A stretch of DNA of 64,000 nucleotides from positions 2,728,001-2,792,000 of the forward strand of contig NZ_OZ245846.1 in the NCBI RefSeq assembly GCF_965228935.1, given 5' to 3'. This stretch comes from Ulvibacterium sp965228935. Its GTDB lineage: Bacteria; Bacteroidota; Bacteroidia; Flavobacteriales; Flavobacteriaceae. The notes under the pieces are model-generated. The model did no database searches. It had not been told where the DNA came from and saw nothing but the letters and a program-made list of their open reading frames with translations. Made by a program: the position numbers and the translations under genes. Positions 43,284 through 51,959 of this stretch are shown piece by piece (position 1 is the first letter of the stretch; the number at the start of each line of letters is the position of its first letter).

Positions 43284-44594
43284 TTGAAAACACTGGATAA
43301 AATACCCACGGGAAAAATAGAACGGGCAAGCAAACTGGTGAGGACCGGTGTAAAAATAGGAGGTAACTATGTAAAATATTACGGGAAAAAATTGGTGAAT
43401 CCGGAACTTTCCAAGGATACCCTAAACGAGGATAATGCGGAGGACATCTATGACGGGCTAAAGAGCCTAAAAGGCAGTGCACTCAAAGTGGCCCAGATGT
43501 TGAGCATGGAAAAAAACTTACTTCCCAGGGCCTATGTGGAAAAATTCTCGCTTTCGCAGTTTTCAGTACCCCCACTTTCAGCACCATTGGTCCGCAGGAC
43601 TTTTAAGAAGTACCTAAACAAATACCCCGAAGAGGTCTTCGATAGTTTTGAACGGGATTCGATCAACGCAGCAAGTATAGGGCAGGTACATAAGGCGACC
43701 AAGGATGGTAGGGAATTGGCCGTTAAGATACAATACCCGGGAGTGGCCGAAAGTATAAGCAGCGACTTGGCCTTGGTAAAACCAATTGCCATAAGAATGT
43801 TTAATCTTCAAGGAAAAGATTCGGACAAATACTTTAATGAGGTTGAACATAAATTAATCGAGGAAACCAATTATATTCTTGAAATACAACAGAGCAAGGA
43901 AATTACCGAGGCCTGTAAAGTTATTCCTAATTTGGAGTTTCCAGAGTATTATGAAGATTTGTCCAGCGAGCGTATCATCACTATGGATTGGATGCATGGC
44001 AAACATCTCAGCGAGTTCTCCAAAACTAGTTTTCCAAGGGAACTCGGCGACAAGTTGGGACAGACCTTATGGGATTTTTATATGTTTCAAATTCATGGGC
44101 TACGTAAGGTACATGCAGATCCCCATCCCGGAAACTTTTTGGTGAGCTCGGAGCAAACGTTGATCGCGATAGATTTTGGGTGTATCAAGGAGGTTCCCGA
44201 TGAATTTTACACTCCTTATTTTGAATTGGCCAAAAAGGAAAACATCGAGAATGACACCATTTTTATGGAGAAATTATATGAGCTCGAAATTTTGACCCAA
44301 ACCGATTCTCCTCAAGAACTTCAATTTTTCAAGGCCCTTTTCAAGGAAATGTTGACGCTTTTCACTTCCCCCTTCAATAAGGAACGTTTTAATTTTGGGG
44401 CTGATGATTTCTGGGTCAAGATAGCCGATTTAAGTGAACGCTACTCCAAGGATAGCCAAATACGAAAAATGAACGGCAATCGGGGGTCAAAACATTTCCT
44501 GTACATGAACCGTACTTTTTTTGGTCTTTACAATTTACTACATGATCTTAAGGCCACGGTGGATGTAAACCGTTTTAGGAAGTATCTTTCCTAA
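43284..44594 (+). CDS. AarF/UbiB (ABC1) atypical kinase family protein
   Basis: The 436-residue product starts at TTG 43284 (LKTLDKIPTGKIERASKLV), with no ATG upstream in frame. Family motifs are the Ala-rich loop INAASIGQVHKA, the lysine in AVKIQYPG, HADPHPGNFL and IDFGC. The usual KxGQ motif reads KVAQ here (SALKVAQMLSM). UbiB/ABC1 proteins support quinone synthesis or lipid handling through ATPase activity; Flavobacteriaceae use menaquinone, so a link to quinones is only a possibility. Confidence 0.92.
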   Translation: MKTLDKIPTGKIERASKLVRTGVKIGGNYVKYYGKKLVNPELSKDTLNEDNAEDIYDGLKSLKGSALKVAQMLSMEKNLLPRAYVEKFSLSQFSVPPLSAPLVRRTFKKYLNKYPEEVFDSFERDSINAASIGQVHKATKDGRELAVKIQYPGVAESISSDLALVKPIAIRMFNLQGKDSDKYFNEVEHKLIEETNYILEIQQSKEITEACKVIPNLEFPEYYEDLSSERIITMDWMHGKHLSEFSKTSFPRELGDKLGQTLWDFYMFQIHGLRKVHADPHPGNFLVSSEQTLIAIDFGCIKEVPDEFYTPYFELAKKENIENDTIFMEKLYELEILTQTDSPQELQFFKALFKEMLTLFTSPFNKERFNFGADDFWVKIADLSERYSKDSQIRKMNGNRGSKHFLYMNRTFFGLYNLLHDLKATVDVNRFRKYLS

Positions 44595-44723
44595 AGCATC
44601 GTTTCAAAAACCCTTCATCCTACAATTTTAATTATATTGGATCTGTTATTTTGCCGCTTTTTAACTTTTATCGACTTAGAAAGTAATAGATACTCAATTT
44701 AAGAAATCAAAAAACGAAGTTTT

Positions 44724-45731
44724 ATGTACAACTCCAAGATAATAGGGTTGGGGTATTTTGTCCCGGATAATGTAGTGACCAACGACGATCTGTCCAAGGT
44801 TATGGATACCAATGACGAATGGATTCAGGAGCGTACCGGTATCCAGGAACGCAGGCATGTAATCAAGGGAGAGGACACTACCACAACCATGGGAGTAAAG
44901 GCCGCAAAAGTTGCCATTGAACGAGCAGGAATCGCTAAGGATGATATCGATTTCATCATATTCGCTACCCTAAGTCCTGATTATTACTTTCCGGGCCCAG
45001 GGGTTTTGGTACAACGGGATTTGGGTATAAAAACAGTAGGGGCCCTGGATGTAAGAAATCAATGCTCCGGGTTCATCTACGCGGTCTCCGTAGCGGATCA
45101 ATATATTAAAAGCGGTATGTACAAAAATATTTTGGTCATAGGTTCCGAAGTACATTCCACAGGTTTGGATATGACGACCCGTGGTAGGGGTGTTTCCGTT
45201 ATTTTTGGTGATGGGGCCGGAGCCGCGGTTCTGAGTAGGGAAGAAGATACCTCCAAGGGAATTCTTTCCACCCATCTCCATGCGGAAGGACAGCATGCCG
45301 AAGAGCTATCGTTAATTGCCCCGGGAATGGGAAAACGATGGATAACCGATATCATTAACGAGGACGACCCCGATGATGTCTCCTATTACCCTTATATGAA
45401 CGGGCAATTCGTTTTTAAAAACGCCGTAGTTCGTTTTAGCGAGGTTATCAAGGAAGGTCTTGAAGCAAATAGTCTAACCCCCGGTGATATCGATTTGTTG
45501 ATTCCGCATCAGGCCAATTTAAGGATTTCCCAATTCATCCAGAAGAATTTCAGACTACGGGATGACCAAGTATTCAATAATATAATGAGATATGGAAACA
45601 CTACGGCGGCTTCCATACCCATTGCCCTTACCGAAGCCTGGGAGCAAGGTAGACTAAATGAAGGTAATCTGGTGGTCCTGGCCGCTTTTGGCAGTGGATT
45701 TTCCTGGGGCAGTGCAATACTTAGATGGTAA
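44724..45731 (+). CDS. 3-oxoacyl-ACP synthase III family protein (KAS III)
   Basis: The 335-residue product is a thiolase-fold condensing enzyme of the FabH type. The catalytic triad is visible: Cys114 in NQCSGF, His in IPHQANLRI, and Asn in RYGNTTAASIP. GDGAGAAVLS is the Gly-rich loop. It starts fatty-acid chains or makes related ketones. A second, housekeeping fabH usually sits with plsX, which is not here, so this may be a specialised paralogue. The oxidase-family gene follows 4 bp later. Confidence 0.9.
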   Translation: MYNSKIIGLGYFVPDNVVTNDDLSKVMDTNDEWIQERTGIQERRHVIKGEDTTTTMGVKAAKVAIERAGIAKDDIDFIIFATLSPDYYFPGPGVLVQRDLGIKTVGALDVRNQCSGFIYAVSVADQYIKSGMYKNILVIGSEVHSTGLDMTTRGRGVSVIFGDGAGAAVLSREEDTSKGILSTHLHAEGQHAEELSLIAPGMGKRWITDIINEDDPDDVSYYPYMNGQFVFKNAVVRFSEVIKEGLEANSLTPGDIDLLIPHQANLRISQFIQKNFRLRDDQVFNNIMRYGNTTAASIPIALTEAWEQGRLNEGNLVVLAAFGSGFSWGSAILRW

Positions 45732-45735
45732 ACGT

Positions 45736-46290
45736 ATGGGAAAGCGAATGTCCAGGCTTACTCCGAGATTGATTGATTTTATCAAGAAACAACACCTATT
45801 TTTTGTCGCTACCGCAATGAAGGACGGGCATATAAACCTTTCTCCAAAGGGCTTGGATTCCCTTAAGGTCATTGATGAAAATAGGGTTATTTGGTTGAAT
45901 CTAACTGGCAGCGGGAATGAGACGGCCACGCATCTTATGCACAATGAAAGAATGACAATTATGTTTTGCGCTTTTGAAGGCCCACCGATGATTCTTAGAC
46001 TATACGGATTGGCCAAGGCGTATCATCAATACGATGAGGTATGGGAAGAAAACATAGGTCTTTTCCCGGACATGATAGGAGCAAGACAATTGATCAATAT
46101 GCAGATCGAACTTGTTCAAATATCCTGTGGCTTTGGGGTTCCCTTAATGGATTATAAACAACAACGCCAAGAATTGGTGGAGTGGGCAGAGGGCCAAGGT
46201 GATGAAGGATTGAGGAAATACCGGGAAAAGAAAAATACGATTAGTCTGGACGGCCATACCACCAACATTTTGGATAAAACAAAACCCTGA
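45736..46290 (+). CDS. Pyridoxamine 5'-phosphate oxidase family (flavin-binding split barrel) protein
   Basis: The start is ATG 45736, or ATG 45748 (MSRLTPRLIDFIKKQHLFFV); earlier residues overlap the KAS III gene. The 184-residue product has the split-barrel FMN-binding pattern (FFVATAMKDGHINLSPKGLD, NRVIWLNLTGSGNETATHL, RMTIMFCAFEGPPMILRLYG). The true PdxH substrate motifs are absent, so it is a general flavin oxidoreductase relative. Its stop codon lies inside the stem of the terminator. Confidence 0.9.
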   Translation: MGKRMSRLTPRLIDFIKKQHLFFVATAMKDGHINLSPKGLDSLKVIDENRVIWLNLTGSGNETATHLMHNERMTIMFCAFEGPPMILRLYGLAKAYHQYDEVWEENIGLFPDMIGARQLINMQIELVQISCGFGVPLMDYKQQRQELVEWAEGQGDEGLRKYREKKNTISLDGHTTNILDKTKP

Positions 46291-46307
46291 CGGTGAAGTC
46301 AGGGTTT
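46282..46307 (+). terminator. Bidirectional terminator, hairpin 1 of a matching pair
   Basis: A perfect 10-bp stem AAACCCTGAC / GTCAGGGTTT has a 6-base loop and T-rich flanks. The TGA stop of the preceding gene lies in its 5' arm. It can also end the minus-strand barrel gene, whose stop is 71 bp away. A near copy lies at 49074-49099. Confidence 0.88.
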
Positions 46308-46377
46308 CTTCTATTGATGAACAGTGTTCAGAGTTTAACCAACCAATCCCTCTGACACCGGTTCTATCAATATATCT

Positions 46378-48828
46378 TTACAGTATTCCTCCGCTACCTT
46401 GTTTGGTGTTGCTATCCCTTCTTTTGCGTTGTGCGGCTCTATTCTTTCCGCTTCCGAACATATAGGACAATCCGGCATACACCGTTTGACTTTCCCAATT
46501 GAATTGGCCATTTTGCACAAAGGGCCGATCTCCGTCAAAAGCAAAGCGCATGGTATTGAATACATCGTTAAAATTGAGGCTGAAAGTGCCCTTGCCCTGG
46601 GCAAAGCTGTACCGTGCACCGGTATTTACAAAATACAAGGGCTTGACCAAAAATTGGATAGTTTGGTTCTCGCCTCTATAAAAACCGAATAATTGCAAGG
46701 TAAGTTTTTTACCCACCTTAAAACTATTGTTCATACGAAAATTCCATGCCGTGTTCTCCACTTCTACCTTTTCCACTACAATATCATCTTCTGTGGCCGT
46801 GGAGTTATTGGCCAGAAGGCTTTCCGTTATTCCGCGCTGCGTCTGTGAGAAGAGGTCAAAACTTCCGTTGATGCTCCACCATTTAGTAGGTTTGTAATTA
46901 CTGGATATCTCTACCCCGTAAGCGGAGGTATTATCAAAATTATCAAAGGTCAGTATCAACTTATTCAGATCCAATCGGTCTACATAGACCGCTCTGTTGA
47001 TTTCATCGGCAATGGCCCTATAAAATACTCCGGCCGTAATACTTCCCTTTTCCATTCTTCGGGTGTAATTTGCCTCCATGGAATTGGTAAACTGGGGTAC
47101 GAGGCTAGGGTTACCGAAAGAGGATATCAAAGGTGTGGCCCATTCCCGTATGGGGTTCACCTGCTGTAATCCCGGCCGATCCACACGTCTACTAAAACTT
47201 AGTTGAAACTGGTTTTTTTCCGTAGGGGTATAGGTCAAAAAACCCGAAGGATAGATTTGTGTGTAATCATCCGTAAAGGCCCGGATCCTATTCGTATCCG
47301 CCTTAACTTCAACATCCTCAATACGGGCCCCTATTTGATAGGACCACTTCTCATAGTTCTGCCCAAAGGTGGCATAGGCGGAGTAGATGTCCATTCCATA
47401 GACAAAATCGGTCTCCGGAGTAGGTATAAGGTCGCCGGCCGAGTTGAAGGACAACCCGGTAGAGGCATAGTCCACATTGGTCTCAAAAAGACGCGTTTCG
47501 AGCCCCACCTCCAGTTTGGATATGGAATCCAATGGATTAACATAGTCCAAATTGGCTATGGTCTGTGTACGTTTGGTATCCACAAAATCCATGTAATCGG
47601 GGAAAACGGTAGTACCCGTAGATCTAAAGTTGGCATCCTCGTCATTTTTAAACCGGTTATAATCTACCTCGAGCTCTATGTTGTGTCCCTCTTTTTTAAA
47701 TTCCATTTTGTAATCAAAATTATATTGCTCACTGGAATTCTCCTGGACATTGTCAAAGAACTGCGTCGTATTTCTATTCAGGTCGTCATAGTAAATGACA
47801 TCGGTGACACCCCTAAATTTTCCATCGTATAGATTTTGATTGGTAAAAAAGGAAAGTGTATTCTTATCGTTCAAATAAAAATCGATGCCTAGTTTGTACA
47901 GATGCGATTTGTTGTTATCGAAAAAATCGAAAATCTGCTCGGAATTTTCTTCATCCCGAAAAATAAAGCCGTCATTAACGTATTTGCCAATGTTGTTGCC
48001 GTAATTACCGTATAGGTTAAATTTTCCATTTCTATAGTTCAAATCTATGGAACTATTGAATTTTGCTTCTATGCCCACGGTAAGCCCTGTATTTAATGTG
48101 CCATTAAAACCGATATTTGCATTTTTGTGTAACACAATGTTGATAATGCCGCTCATACCCTCGGGGTTATATTTGGCCGAAGGGTTTGTAATAAGTTCGA
48201 TGGATTTTATGGATGTGGATGGAATTTGCCGTAACAATTGGGCAACGGGGACATTGGACAATTTACCATCTACCATTACCCTCACATTGGAATTTCCGCG
48301 TAGTGTAAGCTCCCCGGTCTGTTGATCCACATTTACGGAAGGTATATTGCTCATTATGTCAGAGGCTGTTGGTCCCATGGTCGTAAGATCCTTGCCCACA
48401 TTGATTACCTTTCGGTCTATTTTCTGCTCTATGGTGGTACGTTCGCCCACGACCTCTACATTGGAAAGTTCTTCTGCCTCCTCTTCCAGTGCAATGATGC
48501 CTAAATTCAATTTTCTGTCCTTTTTGGAAATCGTTATCAGCTGGGAATGTGTTTTGTATCCAATAAACTGTACCTCAAATAATAGGTCTCCTTCAGGGAG
48601 ATTCTTTACTTCAAAAGTGCCGTCCTCTTGTGTGATTCCTCCGGTTGTATCATTAGTTCCATCTTGCGTTTTGATAACAATTGCCGCATAGGCGATGGGT
48701 TGCTGCAAGGCCTTGTCCATGACCTTGCCGGTTACGCTGCCGATTCTTAAATCCGAAATTACTGGAGGGGTATTGGCAAATAGGGCAATGCACGGAAACA
48801 TTGCTAAAAGCAGCAATACTTTTTTCAT
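46378..48828 (-). CDS. Outer membrane beta-barrel family protein (TonB-dependent receptor-like)
   Basis: Start ATG 48828 gives a signal peptide (MKKVLLLLAMFPCIALFA); the frame opens at 48921. Of 816 residues, about 35-125 form a carboxypeptidase-regulatory-like domain (GSVTGKVMDKALQQPIAYA). About 130-245 form a plug-like domain (TMGPTASDIMSNIPSVNVDQ, LTLRGNSNVRVMVDGKLSN). The rest is an OMP_b-brl_3 barrel. An Arg-rich tail (NRAAQRKRRD) ends the protein. It lacks a SusD partner, so it is not a standard SusCD unit. Substrate unknown. Both flanks carry matching hairpins. Confidence 0.92.
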   Translation of the reverse strand: MKKVLLLLAMFPCIALFANTPPVISDLRIGSVTGKVMDKALQQPIAYAAIVIKTQDGTNDTTGGITQEDGTFEVKNLPEGDLLFEVQFIGYKTHSQLITISKKDRKLNLGIIALEEEAEELSNVEVVGERTTIEQKIDRKVINVGKDLTTMGPTASDIMSNIPSVNVDQQTGELTLRGNSNVRVMVDGKLSNVPVAQLLRQIPSTSIKSIELITNPSAKYNPEGMSGIINIVLHKNANIGFNGTLNTGLTVGIEAKFNSSIDLNYRNGKFNLYGNYGNNIGKYVNDGFIFRDEENSEQIFDFFDNNKSHLYKLGIDFYLNDKNTLSFFTNQNLYDGKFRGVTDVIYYDDLNRNTTQFFDNVQENSSEQYNFDYKMEFKKEGHNIELEVDYNRFKNDEDANFRSTGTTVFPDYMDFVDTKRTQTIANLDYVNPLDSISKLEVGLETRLFETNVDYASTGLSFNSAGDLIPTPETDFVYGMDIYSAYATFGQNYEKWSYQIGARIEDVEVKADTNRIRAFTDDYTQIYPSGFLTYTPTEKNQFQLSFSRRVDRPGLQQVNPIREWATPLISSFGNPSLVPQFTNSMEANYTRRMEKGSITAGVFYRAIADEINRAVYVDRLDLNKLILTFDNFDNTSAYGVEISSNYKPTKWWSINGSFDLFSQTQRGITESLLANNSTATEDDIVVEKVEVENTAWNFRMNNSFKVGKKLTLQLFGFYRGENQTIQFLVKPLYFVNTGARYSFAQGKGTFSLNFNDVFNTMRFAFDGDRPFVQNGQFNWESQTVYAGLSYMFGSGKNRAAQRKRRDSNTKQGSGGIL

Positions 48829-49015
48829 GATTGTTCGTTTTTTTTGATTTGTCCGCCTTAGGGCGGATAGATGATTGATGTTACCTAAGTGGACGACAGA
48901 AACCAGGTTAATGTTACCCAAGCACCTTTCTTTAACGTTTCTTTAACACTTTTAAACAAGTATGCCGCTGATTTTATTTATGGTATTTTGCTCCGATACG
49001 GTATGTTGAAACCGT

Positions 49016-49099
49016 TATCTTTGTTCCTTATGAAAGAAGAAAAAAGAAACATTCTTGATTATAGAAAAACACAAAACCCTGACGTTTCCGTCAGGGTTT
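49016..49099 (+). ncRNA. Candidate short transcript: -7 box followed by a perfect terminator hairpin
   Basis: TATCTTTG at 49016-49023 is a full -7 box match, and the next ATG is 6 bp on. A perfect 11-bp hairpin AAACCCTGACG / CGTCAGGGTTT follows at 49074-49099. A transcript starting near 49030 would be about 70 nt. A tiny frame of about 36 codons from 49030 runs through the hairpin. There is no -33 match. The 435-bp gap 48829-49263 holds nothing else recognisable. Confidence 0.35.
49074..49099 (+). terminator. Terminator-like hairpin 2 of a matching pair
   Basis: The stem AAACCCTGACG / CGTCAGGGTTT is perfect, with a 4-base loop and T-rich 3' flank. It shares its stem with the hairpin at 46282-46307, on the other side of the barrel-protein gene. 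No gene is known to end here. Confidence 0.75.
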
Positions 49100-49263
49100 C
49101 TGTCATCGATTCAGCCATACTAAACACTAACCATTAACTATAAACATATAGCCTCATCAATGACCAAATTCGTATTTCGAATAGTTTTTGAACATCTCTA
49201 TTAGACGTTTTTTTTCTTGAAAAGTAACAGATTACATATATTTTAACATCCCAGTATGAACCT

Positions 49264-49623
49264 ATGAAAAAGACACTTGTTTTCGGAGCTTCGTTAAAAC
49301 CAAACCGTTACAGTAACCTAGCCATAAACAGACTTATCGAAAACGATATAGTAACTCAAGCATTTGGAAGAGAACCTGGGGAAATTTCCGGCGTACAAGT
49401 TAAGACCAAATTAACCGATTTTCAAAATATTCATACCATAACTTTGTATATAGGAGCAAGCCGTCAGCCTGATTATTACGGGGAAATTCTGAAATTGGCA
49501 CCTAAGCGGGTAATCTTCAATCCCGGTACGGAGAACCCAGAATTTTATAAGCTACTTAGGGACAATGGCATAGAGGTAGAGGTGGCCTGTACCTTGGTTT
49601 TGTTGGCCACAGGGCAGTATTAA
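49264..49623 (+). CDS. CoA-binding domain protein
   Basis: The 119-residue product is a Rossmann-fold CoA-binding protein of the YccU/YneT type (TLVFGASLKPNRYSNLAINRL, LYIGASRQPDYYGEILKL, RVIFNPGTENPEF, and a Cys in EVACTLVLL). The fold binds CoA or a related ligand; the cellular role is not known. recR lies downstream, with the SSS symporter gene between on the other strand. Confidence 0.92.
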   Translation: MKKTLVFGASLKPNRYSNLAINRLIENDIVTQAFGREPGEISGVQVKTKLTDFQNIHTITLYIGASRQPDYYGEILKLAPKRVIFNPGTENPEFYKLLRDNGIEVEVACTLVLLATGQY

Positions 49624-49723
49624 AATTTTAGTTATTTTTCACACGAATTTTCGGACTCAACTTTAACATCATAGAACCGTGGTTTCATCGGATTTTTTTG
49701 CCGTTTGTCGGCAAAAACAGGTT

Positions 49724-51187
49724 CTATACGTTCTTGTCCCGTAAAAACCAGAGTCCAATAAAAGTTAAAATACCATTGATCGGCAACAATTCATAGCCTA
49801 CTTGGTAGCCCCCTAAATTCTCAGGGGGTATTTTCCCAAAAATGTAAATCAGCCCAACAGAGATAAGTGCTACGATCCAAACATAATTGTCCTTTACTTT
49901 GTATTTGGTAAAAATCCCGAAGGTGAACATACCCAAAAGGGGCCCGTAGGTATAAGTGGCCACCGTAAGAAGGCCGTCTATGACATTTCTATCGAGGATA
50001 TGTTTAAAAATAATGACCACAACCACCAGAAGTAGGCTCATACCGATATGGGTGCGTTTACGGATTTTTTTGCGCTCGGGCTCCGGTTTTTTTTCGATAC
50101 CCAGGAAGTCCACACAAAAAGAGGTGGTCAGCGAGGTCAGGGCACTGTCCGCACTGCTATAGGCCGCTGCAATAAGACCAAGCATAAAAGTGATGGCCAC
50201 AATGATTCCCAAACCACTGTTCAGGGCAATTTCGGGAAAAAGAAGATCGGATTTTGGGTCGCCGTCCATTAACGGGGTCGCGATCTCAAATTTATCCGCA
50301 TAGATGAATAACAGGGCCCCTAGCAGTAAAAAGGCAAAATTTACGATAATAAGAACCAAGCTAAACGAGACCATATTTTTTTGCGCGTCCTTCAGGGATT
50401 TACAAGTGAGGTTTTTTTGCATCATATCCTGATCCAGCCCGGTCATGCAAATCGTAATGAACATGCCGCCCAGGAAGGATTTTACAAAATGTGTCTTACC
50501 AAAAAAATCATCCGTAAATAGTACCCTGTTATATTCCTTTAGTTCTTCGGAAGCCAAAAACTCCGCGAAGCCCCAATCCAATTTTTGATTGATAAAATAG
50601 ATGGAAAACCCCACGGAAAGTAGCATAAAAAGGGTTTGCAACGTATCTGTCCAAACAATGGTCTTTATGCCCCCCTTGAAGGTGTATATCCAAATAAGTA
50701 AAATGGAAAGGATAACCGTTAGTTCAAAAGGCACCTTCCATGCATCAAAGACAAATTGCTGCAGTACAATGGCCACCAAAAACAAACGGAAGGAGGCTCC
50801 CAAAACCCGGGAAACAAAGAAAGAGATGGCCCCAACTTTATAACTGGTCATTCCCAAACGTTGTTTCAGATATTCGTAGATAGAGGTAACATTAAGTCTA
50901 TAATAAATGGGCATTAAGATATAGGCAATGACAAAATAGCCGGCCAGATAGCCAAAGACCACCTGCATGTAGCTGAATTGGGATTCCTCTACCCATCCAG
51001 GAACGGAAATAAAAGTAACCCCGGACAAAGAGGCCCCTATCATCCCAAAGGCTACCAAATACCATGGCGATTGCTTCCCCGCCTTGAAAAAATCCTCGTT
51101 GGAATCGTTCTTGCCCGTAAAATAGGAAATCAATAATAACAGTAGAAAATAGGCCCCTATCAGAAGCAGAATATGGGTGGCGGTCAT
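49724..51187 (-). CDS. Sodium:solute symporter (SSS family)
   Basis: The 487-residue inner-membrane protein has about 13 hydrophobic segments and SSS signatures: an N-terminal helix, FGMIGASLSGVTFISVPGWV, the Na-site region GLIAAAYSSADSALTSLTTSF, and STTMVG-like turns. The substrate cannot be named from sequence. It is divergent from recR, with 56 bp between the two starts. Confidence 0.93.
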   Translation of the reverse strand: MTATHILLLIGAYFLLLLLISYFTGKNDSNEDFFKAGKQSPWYLVAFGMIGASLSGVTFISVPGWVEESQFSYMQVVFGYLAGYFVIAYILMPIYYRLNVTSIYEYLKQRLGMTSYKVGAISFFVSRVLGASFRLFLVAIVLQQFVFDAWKVPFELTVILSILLIWIYTFKGGIKTIVWTDTLQTLFMLLSVGFSIYFINQKLDWGFAEFLASEELKEYNRVLFTDDFFGKTHFVKSFLGGMFITICMTGLDQDMMQKNLTCKSLKDAQKNMVSFSLVLIIVNFAFLLLGALLFIYADKFEIATPLMDGDPKSDLLFPEIALNSGLGIIVAITFMLGLIAAAYSSADSALTSLTTSFCVDFLGIEKKPEPERKKIRKRTHIGMSLLLVVVVIIFKHILDRNVIDGLLTVATYTYGPLLGMFTFGIFTKYKVKDNYVWIVALISVGLIYIFGKIPPENLGGYQVGYELLPINGILTFIGLWFLRDKNV

Positions 51188-51230
51188 TGAAATAATTTCT
51201 GGGCAAAGTACAAAAAGTAAAAATAGTATG

Positions 51231-51238
51231 TAATTTTG
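51231..51238 (+). promoter_or_regulatory. Candidate -7 box of recR
   Basis: TAATTTTG matches TAnnTTTG, with only 5 bp to ATG 51244. Transcription starting at the usual distance would begin at or next to the start codon. No -33 TTTG is seen 17-20 bp upstream. Confidence 0.4.
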
Positions 51239-51243
51239 CTGTT

Positions 51244-51864
51244 ATGGAATTTTCGTCCAAGCTTTTGGAAAACGCAGTGTATGAAATGTCGCAATTGCCG
51301 GGTATCGGTAAACGTACTGCATTGCGATTGGTATTACATTTGTTGAAGCAGCCTGCTGAACAAACTGTAAACTTGTCCAAAGCCCTGCTTAACCTCAAGG
51401 AGTCGATCAAGTATTGCAAAAACTGTCACAATATTTCCGATGTAGATCTATGCGAGATTTGTGCCAACCCCAAAAGGGACAAGACTTTGGTCTGCGTCGT
51501 AGAGGATATCCGTGATGTTATGGCCATAGAGAATACGGGGCAATACAAGGGACTCTATCATGTTTTGGGCGGTAAAATATCCCCTATGGAAGGCATAGGG
51601 CCACAAGACCTGAATATACAATCTTTAGTGGGCAAGGCAAAACGGGGAGAGATCAAGGAACTTATTTTTGCCCTAAGCTCCACCATGGAGGGTGATACTA
51701 CAAATTTTTACATCTACAAACAATTGGAAGATTTGGACATAGCTACCTCTACGATTGCCAGGGGAATTGCCGTCGGGGATGAATTGGAGTATGCCGATGA
51801 GGTTACTTTGGGACGCAGTATTTTGAACCGGATTCCATTTGAAGGTTCCTTAAAAGCGAATTAA
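51244..51864 (+). CDS. recR: Recombination protein RecR
   Basis: The 206-residue product joins RecO and RecF in loading RecA at gaps. It has the helix-hairpin-helix (LPGIGKRTALRLVLHLL), the four-cysteine zinc finger (CKNC ... DLCEIC), and the Toprim domain (LVCVVEDIRDVMAIENT, GLYHVLGGKISPMEGIGPQD, TMEGDTTNFYI). Length is typical. Confidence 0.97.
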   Translation: MEFSSKLLENAVYEMSQLPGIGKRTALRLVLHLLKQPAEQTVNLSKALLNLKESIKYCKNCHNISDVDLCEICANPKRDKTLVCVVEDIRDVMAIENTGQYKGLYHVLGGKISPMEGIGPQDLNIQSLVGKAKRGEIKELIFALSSTMEGDTTNFYIYKQLEDLDIATSTIARGIAVGDELEYADEVTLGRSILNRIPFEGSLKAN

Positions 51865-51959
51865 TCCTTCTTTAGGATTATGCATTAAACCTAATAATTG
51901 GACTTTTTTTTTGATATTTTTGCAAAGCAATTGATGAAATAAGTAGATAGAATATTAAT

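Noticed and set aside
48889..49137. 82-residue frame upstream of the CoA-binding gene
   Set aside because: It crosses a promoter-like box and a perfect hairpin, and has no family resemblance. Only a tiny frame from 49030 remains possible.
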